Shown here piece by piece: positions 55,678 to 63,684 of a DNA stretch of 64,000 nucleotides. A model generated the notes under the pieces. The model did not search any database, was not told where the DNA came from, and saw only the letters and a program-made list of their open reading frames with translations. Numbering within the stretch: position 1 is the stretch's first letter; each line of letters begins with the position of its first letter. Source of the DNA: Bowmanella denitrificans (GTDB taxonomy: Bacteria; Pseudomonadota; Gammaproteobacteria; Enterobacterales; Alteromonadaceae); contig NZ_PEBU01000001.1 in the NCBI RefSeq assembly GCF_002887595.1, positions 62,001 to 126,000 on the forward strand. Direction: 5' to 3'. The position numbers were made by a program, and so were the translations under genes.

Positions 55678-56276
55678 TGCGCACCACGGCCGAACAACTA
55701 AAAAAAGCCATGGCAGCAGCAGGCCATAAGCTGTTCAGCCGTGGCGACTACAACCTTAACCTGATTGGCATTCGCAGCAACGACACCAAGGCCAACACCT
55801 TTAACGATCTGCTGTGCGTGCTCTACAAGCAAAACGGCCAGGACGTGCTGCTGCAGTTTGCCTGCACCACCGACCCTGGCACCTATTACCGCGAAAACCC
55901 GCTGAACGTAAACGGCACCGCCATAGTTAAACCAGGCCAATACAAAGGCCTGTGGCAGCTTGGCCGTCACCAGGGCAAATACCCGGCCCTGGTGCAGCGC
56001 AGTGAAATTACCGTATTCCGCGACAACGACGGCAACAAGGAACTGAACTTAGCCGACTGCGTGGAAGAAACCGGCTATTTCGGCATTAACCTGCACCGCG
56101 CCAGTGAACAGGGCTTAGCCAGCCAAGTAGACAAATTCAGCGCCGGTTGTCAGGTCATCCAAAACCCCGACGACTACGCCATGTTAATCGCCCTGTGCCG
56201 CCGTGGTGCCGAGCTGCACGGTAACAGCTTTACCTACACCCTGCTCACACAGCAGAAACTGGAGGCCGGATCATGA
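55677..56276 (+). CDS. Candidate endolysin with S-x-G-C motif
   Basis: 199 residues placed directly before a holin gene, the usual endolysin position. No lysozyme or amidase motif is seen. It contains GINLHRASEQGLASQVDKFS followed by AGCQVI (His near 142, Cys near 160), an H...SxGC arrangement like L,D-transpeptidase/YkuD-type enzymes. The N-terminal LFSRGDYNLNLIGIRSNDT is typical of a phage family usually annotated hypothetical. Peptidoglycan cleavage or remodelling is inferred from motif and neighbours. Overlaps the tube and holin genes. Confidence 0.6.
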   Translation: MRTTAEQLKKAMAAAGHKLFSRGDYNLNLIGIRSNDTKANTFNDLLCVLYKQNGQDVLLQFACTTDPGTYYRENPLNVNGTAIVKPGQYKGLWQLGRHQGKYPALVQRSEITVFRDNDGNKELNLADCVEETGYFGINLHRASEQGLASQVDKFSAGCQVIQNPDDYAMLIALCRRGAELHGNSFTYTLLTQQKLEAGS

Positions 56277-56689
56277 GTTGGTTAACCGCGTTAGCGGCAC
56301 CTGTCACGGGCGTAATCAATGGTGTGGTGGATATTTTTCGCAGCAAGCAGGAACGCAAAAAGCTAGCCGAAACCGCCAAAGCCAAACTGGCCGCGCAAAA
56401 GGAAAAAGGCGCGCAGGAAGTCACCCTGACCGACGCTGAGTGGGAATCGCTCAACGTTGGCCAACAAGACAACACCTGGAAGGATGAATACATCACCATT
56501 CTGATCACGTCCCCCTTGCTGCTGATTGTAGTGGGCACAGTATGGACCGCCTTTACTGGCGATCTGCGTTTAGTGCAGGCAGGCATTGAATCCATCAAAG
56601 CCATGACCGCCGCCGGGGTGGATATGGAATTTATGATGGAAGCCGTGGTATTGGCCGCAATCGGCCTGAAGTTATGGCGGAAAAGCTAA
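56273..56689 (+). CDS. Holin family protein
   Basis: 138 residues. An N-terminal amphipathic part (SWLTALAAPVTGVINGVVDIF), a basic charged helix (KQERKKLAETAKAKLAA), then at least one strong transmembrane helix (about 72-92, ITILITSPLLLIVVGTVWTAF) and a weaker C-terminal one. WKDEY before the helix is typical of 3-TM phage holins. Would form membrane lesions that release the endolysin. Overlaps the endolysin gene by 4 bp. Confidence 0.78.
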   Translation: MSWLTALAAPVTGVINGVVDIFRSKQERKKLAETAKAKLAAQKEKGAQEVTLTDAEWESLNVGQQDNTWKDEYITILITSPLLLIVVGTVWTAFTGDLRLVQAGIESIKAMTAAGVDMEFMMEAVVLAAIGLKLWRKS

Positions 56690-56998
56690 ATGGCAGAACC
56701 AGAAATGAAAGCCGAAGTGCCACAGAAATGGGGCCAGGAACGCCGGGGCTGGCACCTGGATAAAACCATCAGTGTGGGCCATCTGCTCAGCACCGTGATC
56801 ATCGCCATTCCGGTATTTACCTGGGTGGCCACGGTAGACAAACGCATAGAGCAAAACGCCCTGGCTATCAGCTATCTGGTTAAAGAGGTAAACGAAACCA
56901 AGCAGCGCAGCGAAGCCCTGCGTATCGAGTTAAAAGGCGACCTGGCAGTGATCAGCGGCAAATTAGACCGCCTGATAGAACGCCAGGCCGGTATGTAA
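56690..56998 (+). CDS. Single-TM coiled-coil protein (lysis-associated, spanin- or DUF2730-like)
   Basis: 102 residues. One transmembrane helix (about 25-47, ISVGHLLSTVIIAIPVFTWVA) is followed by a coiled coil (KRIEQNALAISYLVKEVNE to the end). Starts immediately after the holin stop. Could be an inner-membrane spanin (i-spanin) or an accessory holin; no outer-membrane lipoprotein partner was found. Confidence 0.6.
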   Translation: MAEPEMKAEVPQKWGQERRGWHLDKTISVGHLLSTVIIAIPVFTWVATVDKRIEQNALAISYLVKEVNETKQRSEALRIELKGDLAVISGKLDRLIERQAGM

Positions 56999-57023
56999 CA
57001 CAACCAACGAACTGGGAAACAAC

Positions 57024-57317
57024 ATGAGCAAGAACGTACAAGCATTAGTGATTCTGGCCGCAGGTCTTGAGCTGAATTTCACCGTAGACCGCGACAAATT
57101 CAATAAGTACACCAACGAAATCAGCACAGAAAACAAGGTGGCGCCCAGCCATAACTTTCTGGTGCGCTGTGTTAACAGCGAAAGCAAAGACGACCTGCTG
57201 AAAATCATTGACGAAAACCCAGGCAGTGAAATTGAACTGGCCAACGTGCTGGCGTCTGACTACAAGCCAGACATTGGTGCCGTAGTAAAGGAGCGCACCA
57301 GCAAGCCGAGCGCTTAA
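57024..57317 (+). CDS. Tail assembly chaperone (gpE-like, zero frame)
   Basis: 97 residues between lysis genes and the tape measure gene, the position of tail assembly chaperones. Mostly helical (FLVRCVNSESKDDLLKIID) with a C-terminal tail. The Shine-Dalgarno sequence is weak (GGGAAACAAC). A second frame opens near its end and continues past its stop. Confidence 0.72.
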   Translation: MSKNVQALVILAAGLELNFTVDRDKFNKYTNEISTENKVAPSHNFLVRCVNSESKDDLLKIIDENPGSEIELANVLASDYKPDIGAVVKERTSKPSA

Positions 57318-57478
57318 GCGAGTGCGGTTACAGCCAGTTGCTGGCCCTGCGCGCCAAATGGCTGCCACACAGTAACGACGATGACGACCTTGGCACCGCC
57401 CTGTACCTGGAAAACCAGTACTGGCAAAACATGGCAATTAGCGTTGCCAACGGCATAGCCAAGGCCATGAAGGGATAA
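57260..57478 (+). CDS. -1 frame extension of the tail chaperone (gpE'-like, DUF6890-like)
   Basis: Open in the -1 frame from 57260 to the TAA at 57476. The coding-like part begins about ERLSECGYSQLLALRAKW and includes LGTALYLENQYWQNMAISV, resembling small gpE'/DUF6890 proteins. No ATG or GTG lies in frame; only a TTG at 57338 without a Shine-Dalgarno sequence. A -1 shift inside the chaperone gene, as for P2 E/E', is the simplest reading. The slip site is not canonical; GTAAAGG (57285-57291) is the best candidate. Confidence 0.55.
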   Translation, partial: LQARHWCRSKGAHQQAERLSECGYSQLLALRAKWLPHSNDDDDLGTALYLENQYWQNMAISVANGIAKAMKG

Positions 57479-57539
57479 ACCCAAAAGCAGCGACACGGAC
57501 GAAAACCAGGGCAAGGACGCCCTACACCGGAGCCATGCA

Positions 57540-59717
57540 GTGAACTTTGCGGAAAAGGTTGAAAAGCTGATGTTTGTAGTAGGCCTGACGGATAAAACCG
57601 CCGGGCCTGTTGGCGCTATCAACACCCGCATTGAACGCTTAACCCGCAACGCCGAAAAAGGCTTTCGCAACGTGGCCTACGGTGCCGCCGGTATCACCAG
57701 CGCCGTGTTTATGCTAAACCAGGCCATGGCCCCCGCCATTGACCAGCAGCGCGCCCTGAACGAAGTGGCCAGCCTCGACGTTGAACCCAAAGCCCTGCAA
57801 AAACTTAATCGCATGGCATTGGCTACTCAGGCCCAGTTTGGCATGGCTTCGAGTGGAATTGTTAAAGCTGCTTATGACATTCAGTCTGCTATAGCTGGGT
57901 TAACTGGATACGAACTAAGCGACTTTTCATATGTTACGAGTGTGCTGGCCAAAGGAACCAAAGCAGATGTTAAGGTCATCGCAGACTACTTAGGGACCCT
58001 TTATGGAGTATTTGGCGATACCGCCAACAAAATGGGCAGGTCTAAATGGGTTGAGCAAACTGCAGGACAAACAGCTTTGGCTGTTCAGATGTATAAAACC
58101 ACAGGTTCCAAGATGGCACAGGCATTCGAGAATCTTGGTAAAACTGCCACTAACATGGGTTTTTCCTATGCCGAACAGCTAGCGATTCTAGGTAATCTGC
58201 AAAGTACCACTCAAGGAGGAGAGTCAGGAACTCTTTTCACTGGTTACCTGACAGGTATGGGTAAAGCGGAAAAAGCGTTAGGTGTAGCGTTAACCAACAC
58301 AGCGGGAAAGGCATTACCACTAGACCAAGCGCTTTCTAACATACTGAAAAAGTTTGGACATCTAGGAGCTGTTAAAAGATTTGATGTCATCAAGGCGGCA
58401 TTCGGTTCTGATACAGCCGCCAAGTTCATCGACCTACAACTTAGTAGGGTCGAGAAACTCAATGCCGAAACACAGAAAATTGCCGACGTAAATGGAATGG
58501 ATGTTGCCATTCAAATGGCAAAAAAAATGACAGACCCCTGGCAACAATTAGTCGGCACCACCAAAAGCGTACACACCGCCTTTAGCCAGGCCTTATTACC
58601 CGTGATCCAACCCGCCGTAGAAAGCTTTGTGCGCGGCGGGCAAACCCTGCTGCGCTGGACCGAAATGTTCCCCAACCTGACCAGGTTGATAGGCAAAGCT
58701 GGTTTAGCCGTCATCGGCCTGATGGGCACCATTGCCGCCATGACCGTGGCTGTGGGAATTTACCGCTTTGCTGCGGTAGGTTTGAGTGCTGCGCATATGC
58801 TGCTGTTTGGCCGCTTTGGCCTGTTTACGCCACTGTTAGCCGGGGTAACTAAAGGATACAAAGCCGCCAGGGTTGCTTTAATTGGCTACCACATGGCAGT
58901 TACCGCTGGCGCAGCCAAAGCCGGGTTTTTAACCAAAGCCCTGGTAGTCATGCGCAGCGCAGTATGGGGCTTTAACGCCGCTCTGCTGGCCAGCCCGATC
59001 ACCTGGATTGTGCTGGGTGTAGTCGCGCTGGGCGTGGCCGCCTATGCGCTGTACAAACACTGGGACCAGGTAAGCACTGCCGTCACCGACTTTTTAGACA
59101 AATCCGTAGCCTTTCAACTGGCCCGCGTGGCCATAGACGCCATGCTGCTGCCACTGCGCCTGGCCTGGGAAGGCCTGAAACATCTTGCCGCCTGGACCAG
59201 CGACTGGTTTAACACGCTGAACATGGACATAAACACCAGTGGCCTGTTTGCCATTGGCGGCCGCTTTGAATGGCTAACCGATTTAGTAGGCATGGTAAAT
59301 ACCGGCCTGGAAACCCTGGCAGGCTGGCTAAAACATGTGGCCGACAACGGCGTATTTAACACCATTGCCAGCGCCCTGGGCCTGGATATAAAACTGGGCG
59401 GCAGCTTAGAGCAACCCAAAGCAGTTAACAGTTACAACAACGTGGTGCAACTACCAGTACAACGCCAACTTGCTGCAGCGCTGGCAACAACGCCAGCACG
59501 GTACCAGCCAGATAATCTGGTTACCTTGCCGCTACGACCCGAATCTACCGGGCAGGTTGCAGGCCAGCGCCTGGACGTACCCAAAGGCGGCGTGATGCAG
59601 CAGTTCCGCAGCGAAACCAACAACCAAGGCATGCACATAGACCACGTAACGATTCGCACAGACCGGCTGGACGACCCAGACCAGTTGCGTGAACGCTTCT
59701 TGGTTGCCGGATTATAG
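57540..59717 (+). CDS. Tail tape measure protein
   Basis: 725 residues, GTG start at 57540 with GGAG upstream. Typical N-terminal helical region, tape-measure core with LGVALTNTAGKALPLDQALS and KKMTDPWQQLVGTTKSVHTAF (in parts), several hydrophobic stretches in the middle (about 380-500; AGLAVIGLMGTIAAMTVAVG) and a C-terminal part with a dispersed repeat copy. Sets tail length and takes part in DNA entry. Codon use changes sharply inside the gene (about 57840-58510). Confidence 0.92.
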   Translation: MNFAEKVEKLMFVVGLTDKTAGPVGAINTRIERLTRNAEKGFRNVAYGAAGITSAVFMLNQAMAPAIDQQRALNEVASLDVEPKALQKLNRMALATQAQFGMASSGIVKAAYDIQSAIAGLTGYELSDFSYVTSVLAKGTKADVKVIADYLGTLYGVFGDTANKMGRSKWVEQTAGQTALAVQMYKTTGSKMAQAFENLGKTATNMGFSYAEQLAILGNLQSTTQGGESGTLFTGYLTGMGKAEKALGVALTNTAGKALPLDQALSNILKKFGHLGAVKRFDVIKAAFGSDTAAKFIDLQLSRVEKLNAETQKIADVNGMDVAIQMAKKMTDPWQQLVGTTKSVHTAFSQALLPVIQPAVESFVRGGQTLLRWTEMFPNLTRLIGKAGLAVIGLMGTIAAMTVAVGIYRFAAVGLSAAHMLLFGRFGLFTPLLAGVTKGYKAARVALIGYHMAVTAGAAKAGFLTKALVVMRSAVWGFNAALLASPITWIVLGVVALGVAAYALYKHWDQVSTAVTDFLDKSVAFQLARVAIDAMLLPLRLAWEGLKHLAAWTSDWFNTLNMDINTSGLFAIGGRFEWLTDLVGMVNTGLETLAGWLKHVADNGVFNTIASALGLDIKLGGSLEQPKAVNSYNNVVQLPVQRQLAAALATTPARYQPDNLVTLPLRPESTGQVAGQRLDVPKGGVMQQFRSETNNQGMHIDHVTIRTDRLDDPDQLRERFLVAGL
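59473..59506 (+). repeat. Dispersed prophage repeat, copy B
   Basis: CTGCAGCGCTGGCAACA followed directly by ACGCCAGCACGGTACCA, inside the tape measure gene. The shorter form of copy A. Confidence 0.7.
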
Positions 59718-59725
59718 GGGGCCAG

Positions 59726-60049
59726 ATGAACGATATTGATATTCTGATCACCGACGACGACCTAACCCTGGACGGCGTGCGCGAACCGCAGTTAGTCGAC
59801 GGCCGCCGCAGCATTGCCCAGGACATAAAACACATGATCCGCGAAACCGGCCATGTCGTGCAGATGATTGGCGAGCGCAGCAGTGATAAGCGCGCCCACT
59901 TTATGAAACTAATCGAAATAGCGGTTGAGGAAGACCGCCGCATTGTACCCGGCACCGCCCGCGTAACCGAAACCAAGTTAGGCCAGTTGTTTGTGCAGGC
60001 CATCACCGTGGACTACGGGCAAACCGCACTAAGGGCATTTTATGGCTGA
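59726..60049 (+). CDS. DUF2590 family baseplate-associated protein
   Basis: 107 residues, DUF2590 family as in HP1/K139-like phages: DIDILITDDDLTLDG, VVQMIGERSSDKRAHFMKL. It occupies the place of W/gp25-like baseplate wedge genes. Overlaps gpJ by 8 bp. Confidence 0.82.
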   Translation: MNDIDILITDDDLTLDGVREPQLVDGRRSIAQDIKHMIRETGHVVQMIGERSSDKRAHFMKLIEIAVEEDRRIVPGTARVTETKLGQLFVQAITVDYGQTALRAFYG

Positions 60050-61208
60050 TGATGTAGATTTTCGCCAGATATTGGCCGATGCAGGCCTGCCCACTACCGA
60101 GCAGGCGTTGCAAACGCAGTGGCAACAGGAACTGGATGCCCAGGGCAACCCCATTACCAACGAAAGCGAATACAGCCCTTTTCGCCGTTTGCTTGATGCC
60201 ATGATTGTTAAGCCGGCCAAATCGGTTATGGATGCGCTGGCCGACGTAACCTTGCCCAGCCAGTTTGTAAAAACCGCCACCGGCCAGGCGCTGACCATAA
60301 AAGGCGAAGACGTGCTGCTTACCCAGCTTGGCAGAACCAACGCTGTGGGGCTGTTAACCGTGAGCCGCCAAACCAGTGACCAACAGGTAACCATTAACGC
60401 TGGCCATGTGGTGCAAACCGCCCTGATTGGTGGCAAGAATTACCGCGTAATCACCACCGAAGACGTAACCCTGGCCGTAGGGGCAACCACCGCCTACGTG
60501 CAAGCCGAAGCCGAGCTACCAGGCGCCGCCTACAACTTGCCAGCAGGCTATTACAATATTCAGCCCAACCCGGTTGATGGCATTACGATCACCAACGGCC
60601 AGGACTGGCTAACCAGCCCAGGCCGCGACGACGAAACCGCCGACGATTTCAGGCTGCGCATTCGCAACCAGTTTAACCTGGTGGGCGACTACCACACCGA
60701 CGCCGTTTACCGTGGCATGCTAAGCGAGCAGTTTGGACTGCGCCCTGCAGATTTGTATTTTCAGCACAACGCCCCCCGCGGCCCAGGCACAGCCAACATT
60801 TACGTATTGCTGCCAGTAGGTAACCCAAGTGCCCAGTTTATTAGCGACATAAACACATTTTTAATGCCAGAGGGTAACCATGGCCACGGCGATGACGTAC
60901 AAGCCTTTGCCATGCCTGAAACTCTGCACGATATCAGTTTGCAAATTTGGGCAGTAACCGGCACCACGGCAGCACAGCGCACTGCCCTGCAAGCAGAGGT
61001 GAATACCTTTGTGCGCGCTGCATTTCGTGAAAACCAGGCGTACAGCCCCACTACTACCCAGCCGGGCCAGGTGTTTGCCTTTAGCCGCTTAACCCAGGAG
61101 CTGCACCGCCAGTTCCCACGCATTGAACGCCTGGTGTTTGCTAATGCCGACATTCAAAGCGGTGTGAGTGTGCCCCGCATAAATAGCCTGACGGTGGTGG
61201 TGCAATGA
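60042..61208 (+). CDS. Baseplate J-like protein
   Basis: 388 residues, baseplate assembly protein J family: N-terminal helical region, then VTLAVGATTAYVQAEAELPGAAYN (in parts), GRDDETADDFRLRIRNQFN and a C-terminal NTFVRAAFRENQAYS region. Forms baseplate wedges. Four-base overlap with gpI. Confidence 0.93.
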   Translation: MADDVDFRQILADAGLPTTEQALQTQWQQELDAQGNPITNESEYSPFRRLLDAMIVKPAKSVMDALADVTLPSQFVKTATGQALTIKGEDVLLTQLGRTNAVGLLTVSRQTSDQQVTINAGHVVQTALIGGKNYRVITTEDVTLAVGATTAYVQAEAELPGAAYNLPAGYYNIQPNPVDGITITNGQDWLTSPGRDDETADDFRLRIRNQFNLVGDYHTDAVYRGMLSEQFGLRPADLYFQHNAPRGPGTANIYVLLPVGNPSAQFISDINTFLMPEGNHGHGDDVQAFAMPETLHDISLQIWAVTGTTAAQRTALQAEVNTFVRAAFRENQAYSPTTTQPGQVFAFSRLTQELHRQFPRIERLVFANADIQSGVSVPRINSLTVVVQ

Positions 61209-61735
61209 GTAGCATAAACTTGCCATTTTGGTTGTCGGGCGACGCCGTAGACGCGCTAAAAAAAGCCGCCGACGCCTTTTGGGCCACCATTCGCACCCAC
61301 GCCGGCTGGCAGGCTGGCCAGCAAGACGCCATGACCTGCGACGAGCCCGTTTTAGAGCTAATGGCGTGGGAACGCGATATCACCCGCCTGAAAAACGAAG
61401 ACCTTGCCCTGTACAGAAAGCGCGTGAAGTACGCCTATCACAACGCCAAAGACGCGGGCAGCTATGCAGGCATGCTGGCCATATTCCAGCGCCTGGGCGT
61501 GGATATTCTGGCCATGTATGAGCGGGTGTATCCGCAGGATTGGGACGTAATAACCATTCACGCCACCGAACAGCAGCTAAGCGAAAACGGCGAGCTACTG
61601 CACGAACTGATCCGCCAGTACGGCCGCACCACCAGGCGTTATGAATTCAGCACCAACGCCAGCACTGTGCAACATTTGGCGGTGTGGGAATTTGCCGGTA
61701 GCCAGGAATTTAGCGAGGTAACCTATGAGCCATAG
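61205..61735 (+). CDS. Phage tail protein I
   Basis: 176 residues, P2 gpI family: ELMAWERDITRL and ALYRKRVKYAYHNAKDAGSY are typical, followed by a helix and a C-terminal beta region. Baseplate edge protein. Overlaps the tail fibre gene by 11 bp. Confidence 0.88.
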   Translation: MSSINLPFWLSGDAVDALKKAADAFWATIRTHAGWQAGQQDAMTCDEPVLELMAWERDITRLKNEDLALYRKRVKYAYHNAKDAGSYAGMLAIFQRLGVDILAMYERVYPQDWDVITIHATEQQLSENGELLHELIRQYGRTTRRYEFSTNASTVQHLAVWEFAGSQEFSEVTYEP

Positions 61736-62471
61736 CGGCAAACTCACAGCGGCGGGCCATGCCCTGATAGGCGCAAAAATCAGCGCAGACGAAAATTTGA
61801 ATATAAGCACATTCAAATTTGCCAACGTGGCCGGGCTGGACCCTGAAACCCTGCCAGAAAATTACAGCGAAACAGAACCCAGCGCCGACCTGGTGCACAC
61901 TATGCCAGTAACCAGAGCCGGAGCAATTGACGGTGACACCGTAGTATACAGCGCTGTGCTGGACAGCACCGTGGGTGACTTTGAATTTAACTGGGTGGGC
62001 CTGTACGACGACACCGACACCCTGGTGATGATTCGCTACACCTACCCGCAGCAAAAACTGGGTACGCCTTTTGGCGGGGGCAACAACTTAACCCGCAACT
62101 TTGCCCTGAAATTTGTTGGTGCGGCTGACGTAACCAACGTCACCATACCCGCCGAAAGCTGGCAGTTTGACGTGTCGGCCTATGTGTTTGAACGCCTGGA
62201 CTGGACCGAGATAAACACCAATACCGTCGCTAAAGAAGGCCACCGTTACCGCTTAATGCAGCCGCTTACCCTGACGATTCCGCAGGGGTTAACCAAAAGC
62301 ATTTACGTGGTGTGCGACGCACAAAGCGGAATGGGTATTGCCTCGCCTGGTTACCTGCAAGTCGCCACTGGCATTATCCGCACTCGTCGGGGCAACTACA
62401 GCCAGGTGCAACTGACCCGCCGTGAGCTGACCTGGCGCATTGACTTTGTAAACGGAGTACCAACCCTATGA
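61725..62471 (+). CDS. Tail fibre N-terminal (tail-collar, DUF3751) protein
   Basis: 248 residues. The N-terminal 150 residues match the P2 H-type tail-fibre/collar domain: LTAAGHALIGAKI at the start, then NWVGLYDDTDTLVMIRYT. The C-terminal 100 residues are short for a complete fibre, so the receptor-binding part is probably on the next gene. Overlaps the next start by 4 bp. Confidence 0.85.
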   Translation: MSHSGKLTAAGHALIGAKISADENLNISTFKFANVAGLDPETLPENYSETEPSADLVHTMPVTRAGAIDGDTVVYSAVLDSTVGDFEFNWVGLYDDTDTLVMIRYTYPQQKLGTPFGGGNNLTRNFALKFVGAADVTNVTIPAESWQFDVSAYVFERLDWTEINTNTVAKEGHRYRLMQPLTLTIPQGLTKSIYVVCDAQSGMGIASPGYLQVATGIIRTRRGNYSQVQLTRRELTWRIDFVNGVPTL

Positions 62472-63682
62472 GCACGATAAGAGACACCGCACTACTGGGG
62501 GGCAGCGAACTGGGTGTAATTGTGCCTTCTGTGCTAAAAGACCAATTCATGCTGCGAACAGGCCGAGAATACCTGCTGGCAGATTACCCAGATGCCACAG
62601 GCTTACCTAACGGCTTAATGCCCGTTGCCATAGCAAGAGAAATGCCATTTATAAGCCCACTTTCAACCAAGCAAGGGATATACGTGGGGCGAGGCGGGCA
62701 GTTTTTAGCGCAAGTAAGCAAAACAAGTACAACCGCCAGGTTACAAATAAGCGTTAACGGGGGCGATAACTGGACTCAGCATAGTGCGCCAGCCACATTC
62801 GACATAAACAGCCACTGGAAGTTTGCCCTGGCAGCAGATGGACTAACCATATTCGCTTGGTGGTTTAACAACATTAATGGCCAAACGCACGTTGCTAATT
62901 TGATTAGTTATGACAATGGCGCAACGTTTGTACAAGGGGTGCATACCGCCTTAGCGGCTGTGCCTGGGGCATTGTATAGCGGCAGCACCGTATTGGCAGC
63001 GGCATTTAGTGCAGACAGCCAGGTCATGTACGTAGTGGATGGCTATCTGGGCTTATTGAAGGCTGTTCGGACTGCGGGGGAGTTCAGCTCGTTTACTGTA
63101 CTGAATGACCCTAAAAACTTTGGTGCAAGCAACCACAACTACCCCATTCAGCTTTATGTATTGGATGACATAAGCCCGGCAGACCCGGCTTATGGAAACA
63201 TTGTGTTTGTTCACGAAAACGGGGTTATTACCTGGGATGCCGCAGGCAATGTGATTGCAGACGAAGTGGCCACAAATGGCGGGCCAAGCGGCAGACTGGG
63301 TACGCACATTGTTAGCAAAAAACTGTATACAACAGATGGCGGCATAACTGTGCGGTATCACGGTCAGAGTGCTGGCGTGATATGCAAGACAGAAGCGAAC
63401 GATCTGCATGACCTGCTGATTGAAAATAACCGAGTGTTAGTGGCGTTCTGGCAGGACAATGAACTACGTGACAACGGCTCGTTTAACGATTCGTTTGCAG
63501 GTAGAAAGATTCAGGAAATACATGGTTCTATTGATGGTTCACCAAGTGTAACACTGCAATTCGAAAACGGTGATTATGCCTTGCTAGCCCCGATAGCTAA
63601 GGACCCCGCAAAGTTCTACATACCAGAAGTAAGCAGCCCTGTTGGGCCGCGCGGCGAGTCACTGGCAATGGTGAGGGTATAA
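62468..63682 (+). CDS. Tail fibre / receptor-binding protein candidate
   Basis: 404 residues with Asp-box (BNR-like) repeats such as SVNGGDNWTQH and SYDNGATFVQG, suggesting a beta-propeller like that of sialidase-type tail proteins. Codon use is less GCC-biased than the upstream structural genes, as expected for an exchangeable host-range module. No catalytic residues were assigned. Placed directly after the H-type fibre gene. Confidence 0.65.
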   Translation: MSTIRDTALLGGSELGVIVPSVLKDQFMLRTGREYLLADYPDATGLPNGLMPVAIAREMPFISPLSTKQGIYVGRGGQFLAQVSKTSTTARLQISVNGGDNWTQHSAPATFDINSHWKFALAADGLTIFAWWFNNINGQTHVANLISYDNGATFVQGVHTALAAVPGALYSGSTVLAAAFSADSQVMYVVDGYLGLLKAVRTAGEFSSFTVLNDPKNFGASNHNYPIQLYVLDDISPADPAYGNIVFVHENGVITWDAAGNVIADEVATNGGPSGRLGTHIVSKKLYTTDGGITVRYHGQSAGVICKTEANDLHDLLIENNRVLVAFWQDNELRDNGSFNDSFAGRKIQEIHGSIDGSPSVTLQFENGDYALLAPIAKDPAKFYIPEVSSPVGPRGESLAMVRV

Positions 63683-63684
63683 CG

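Noticed and set aside
61228-61521. 97-codon ORF in another frame of the gpI gene
   Set aside because: Very Arg-rich composition without pattern; the gpI frame has clear family similarity. Unlike the methylase overlap, nothing here looks conserved.
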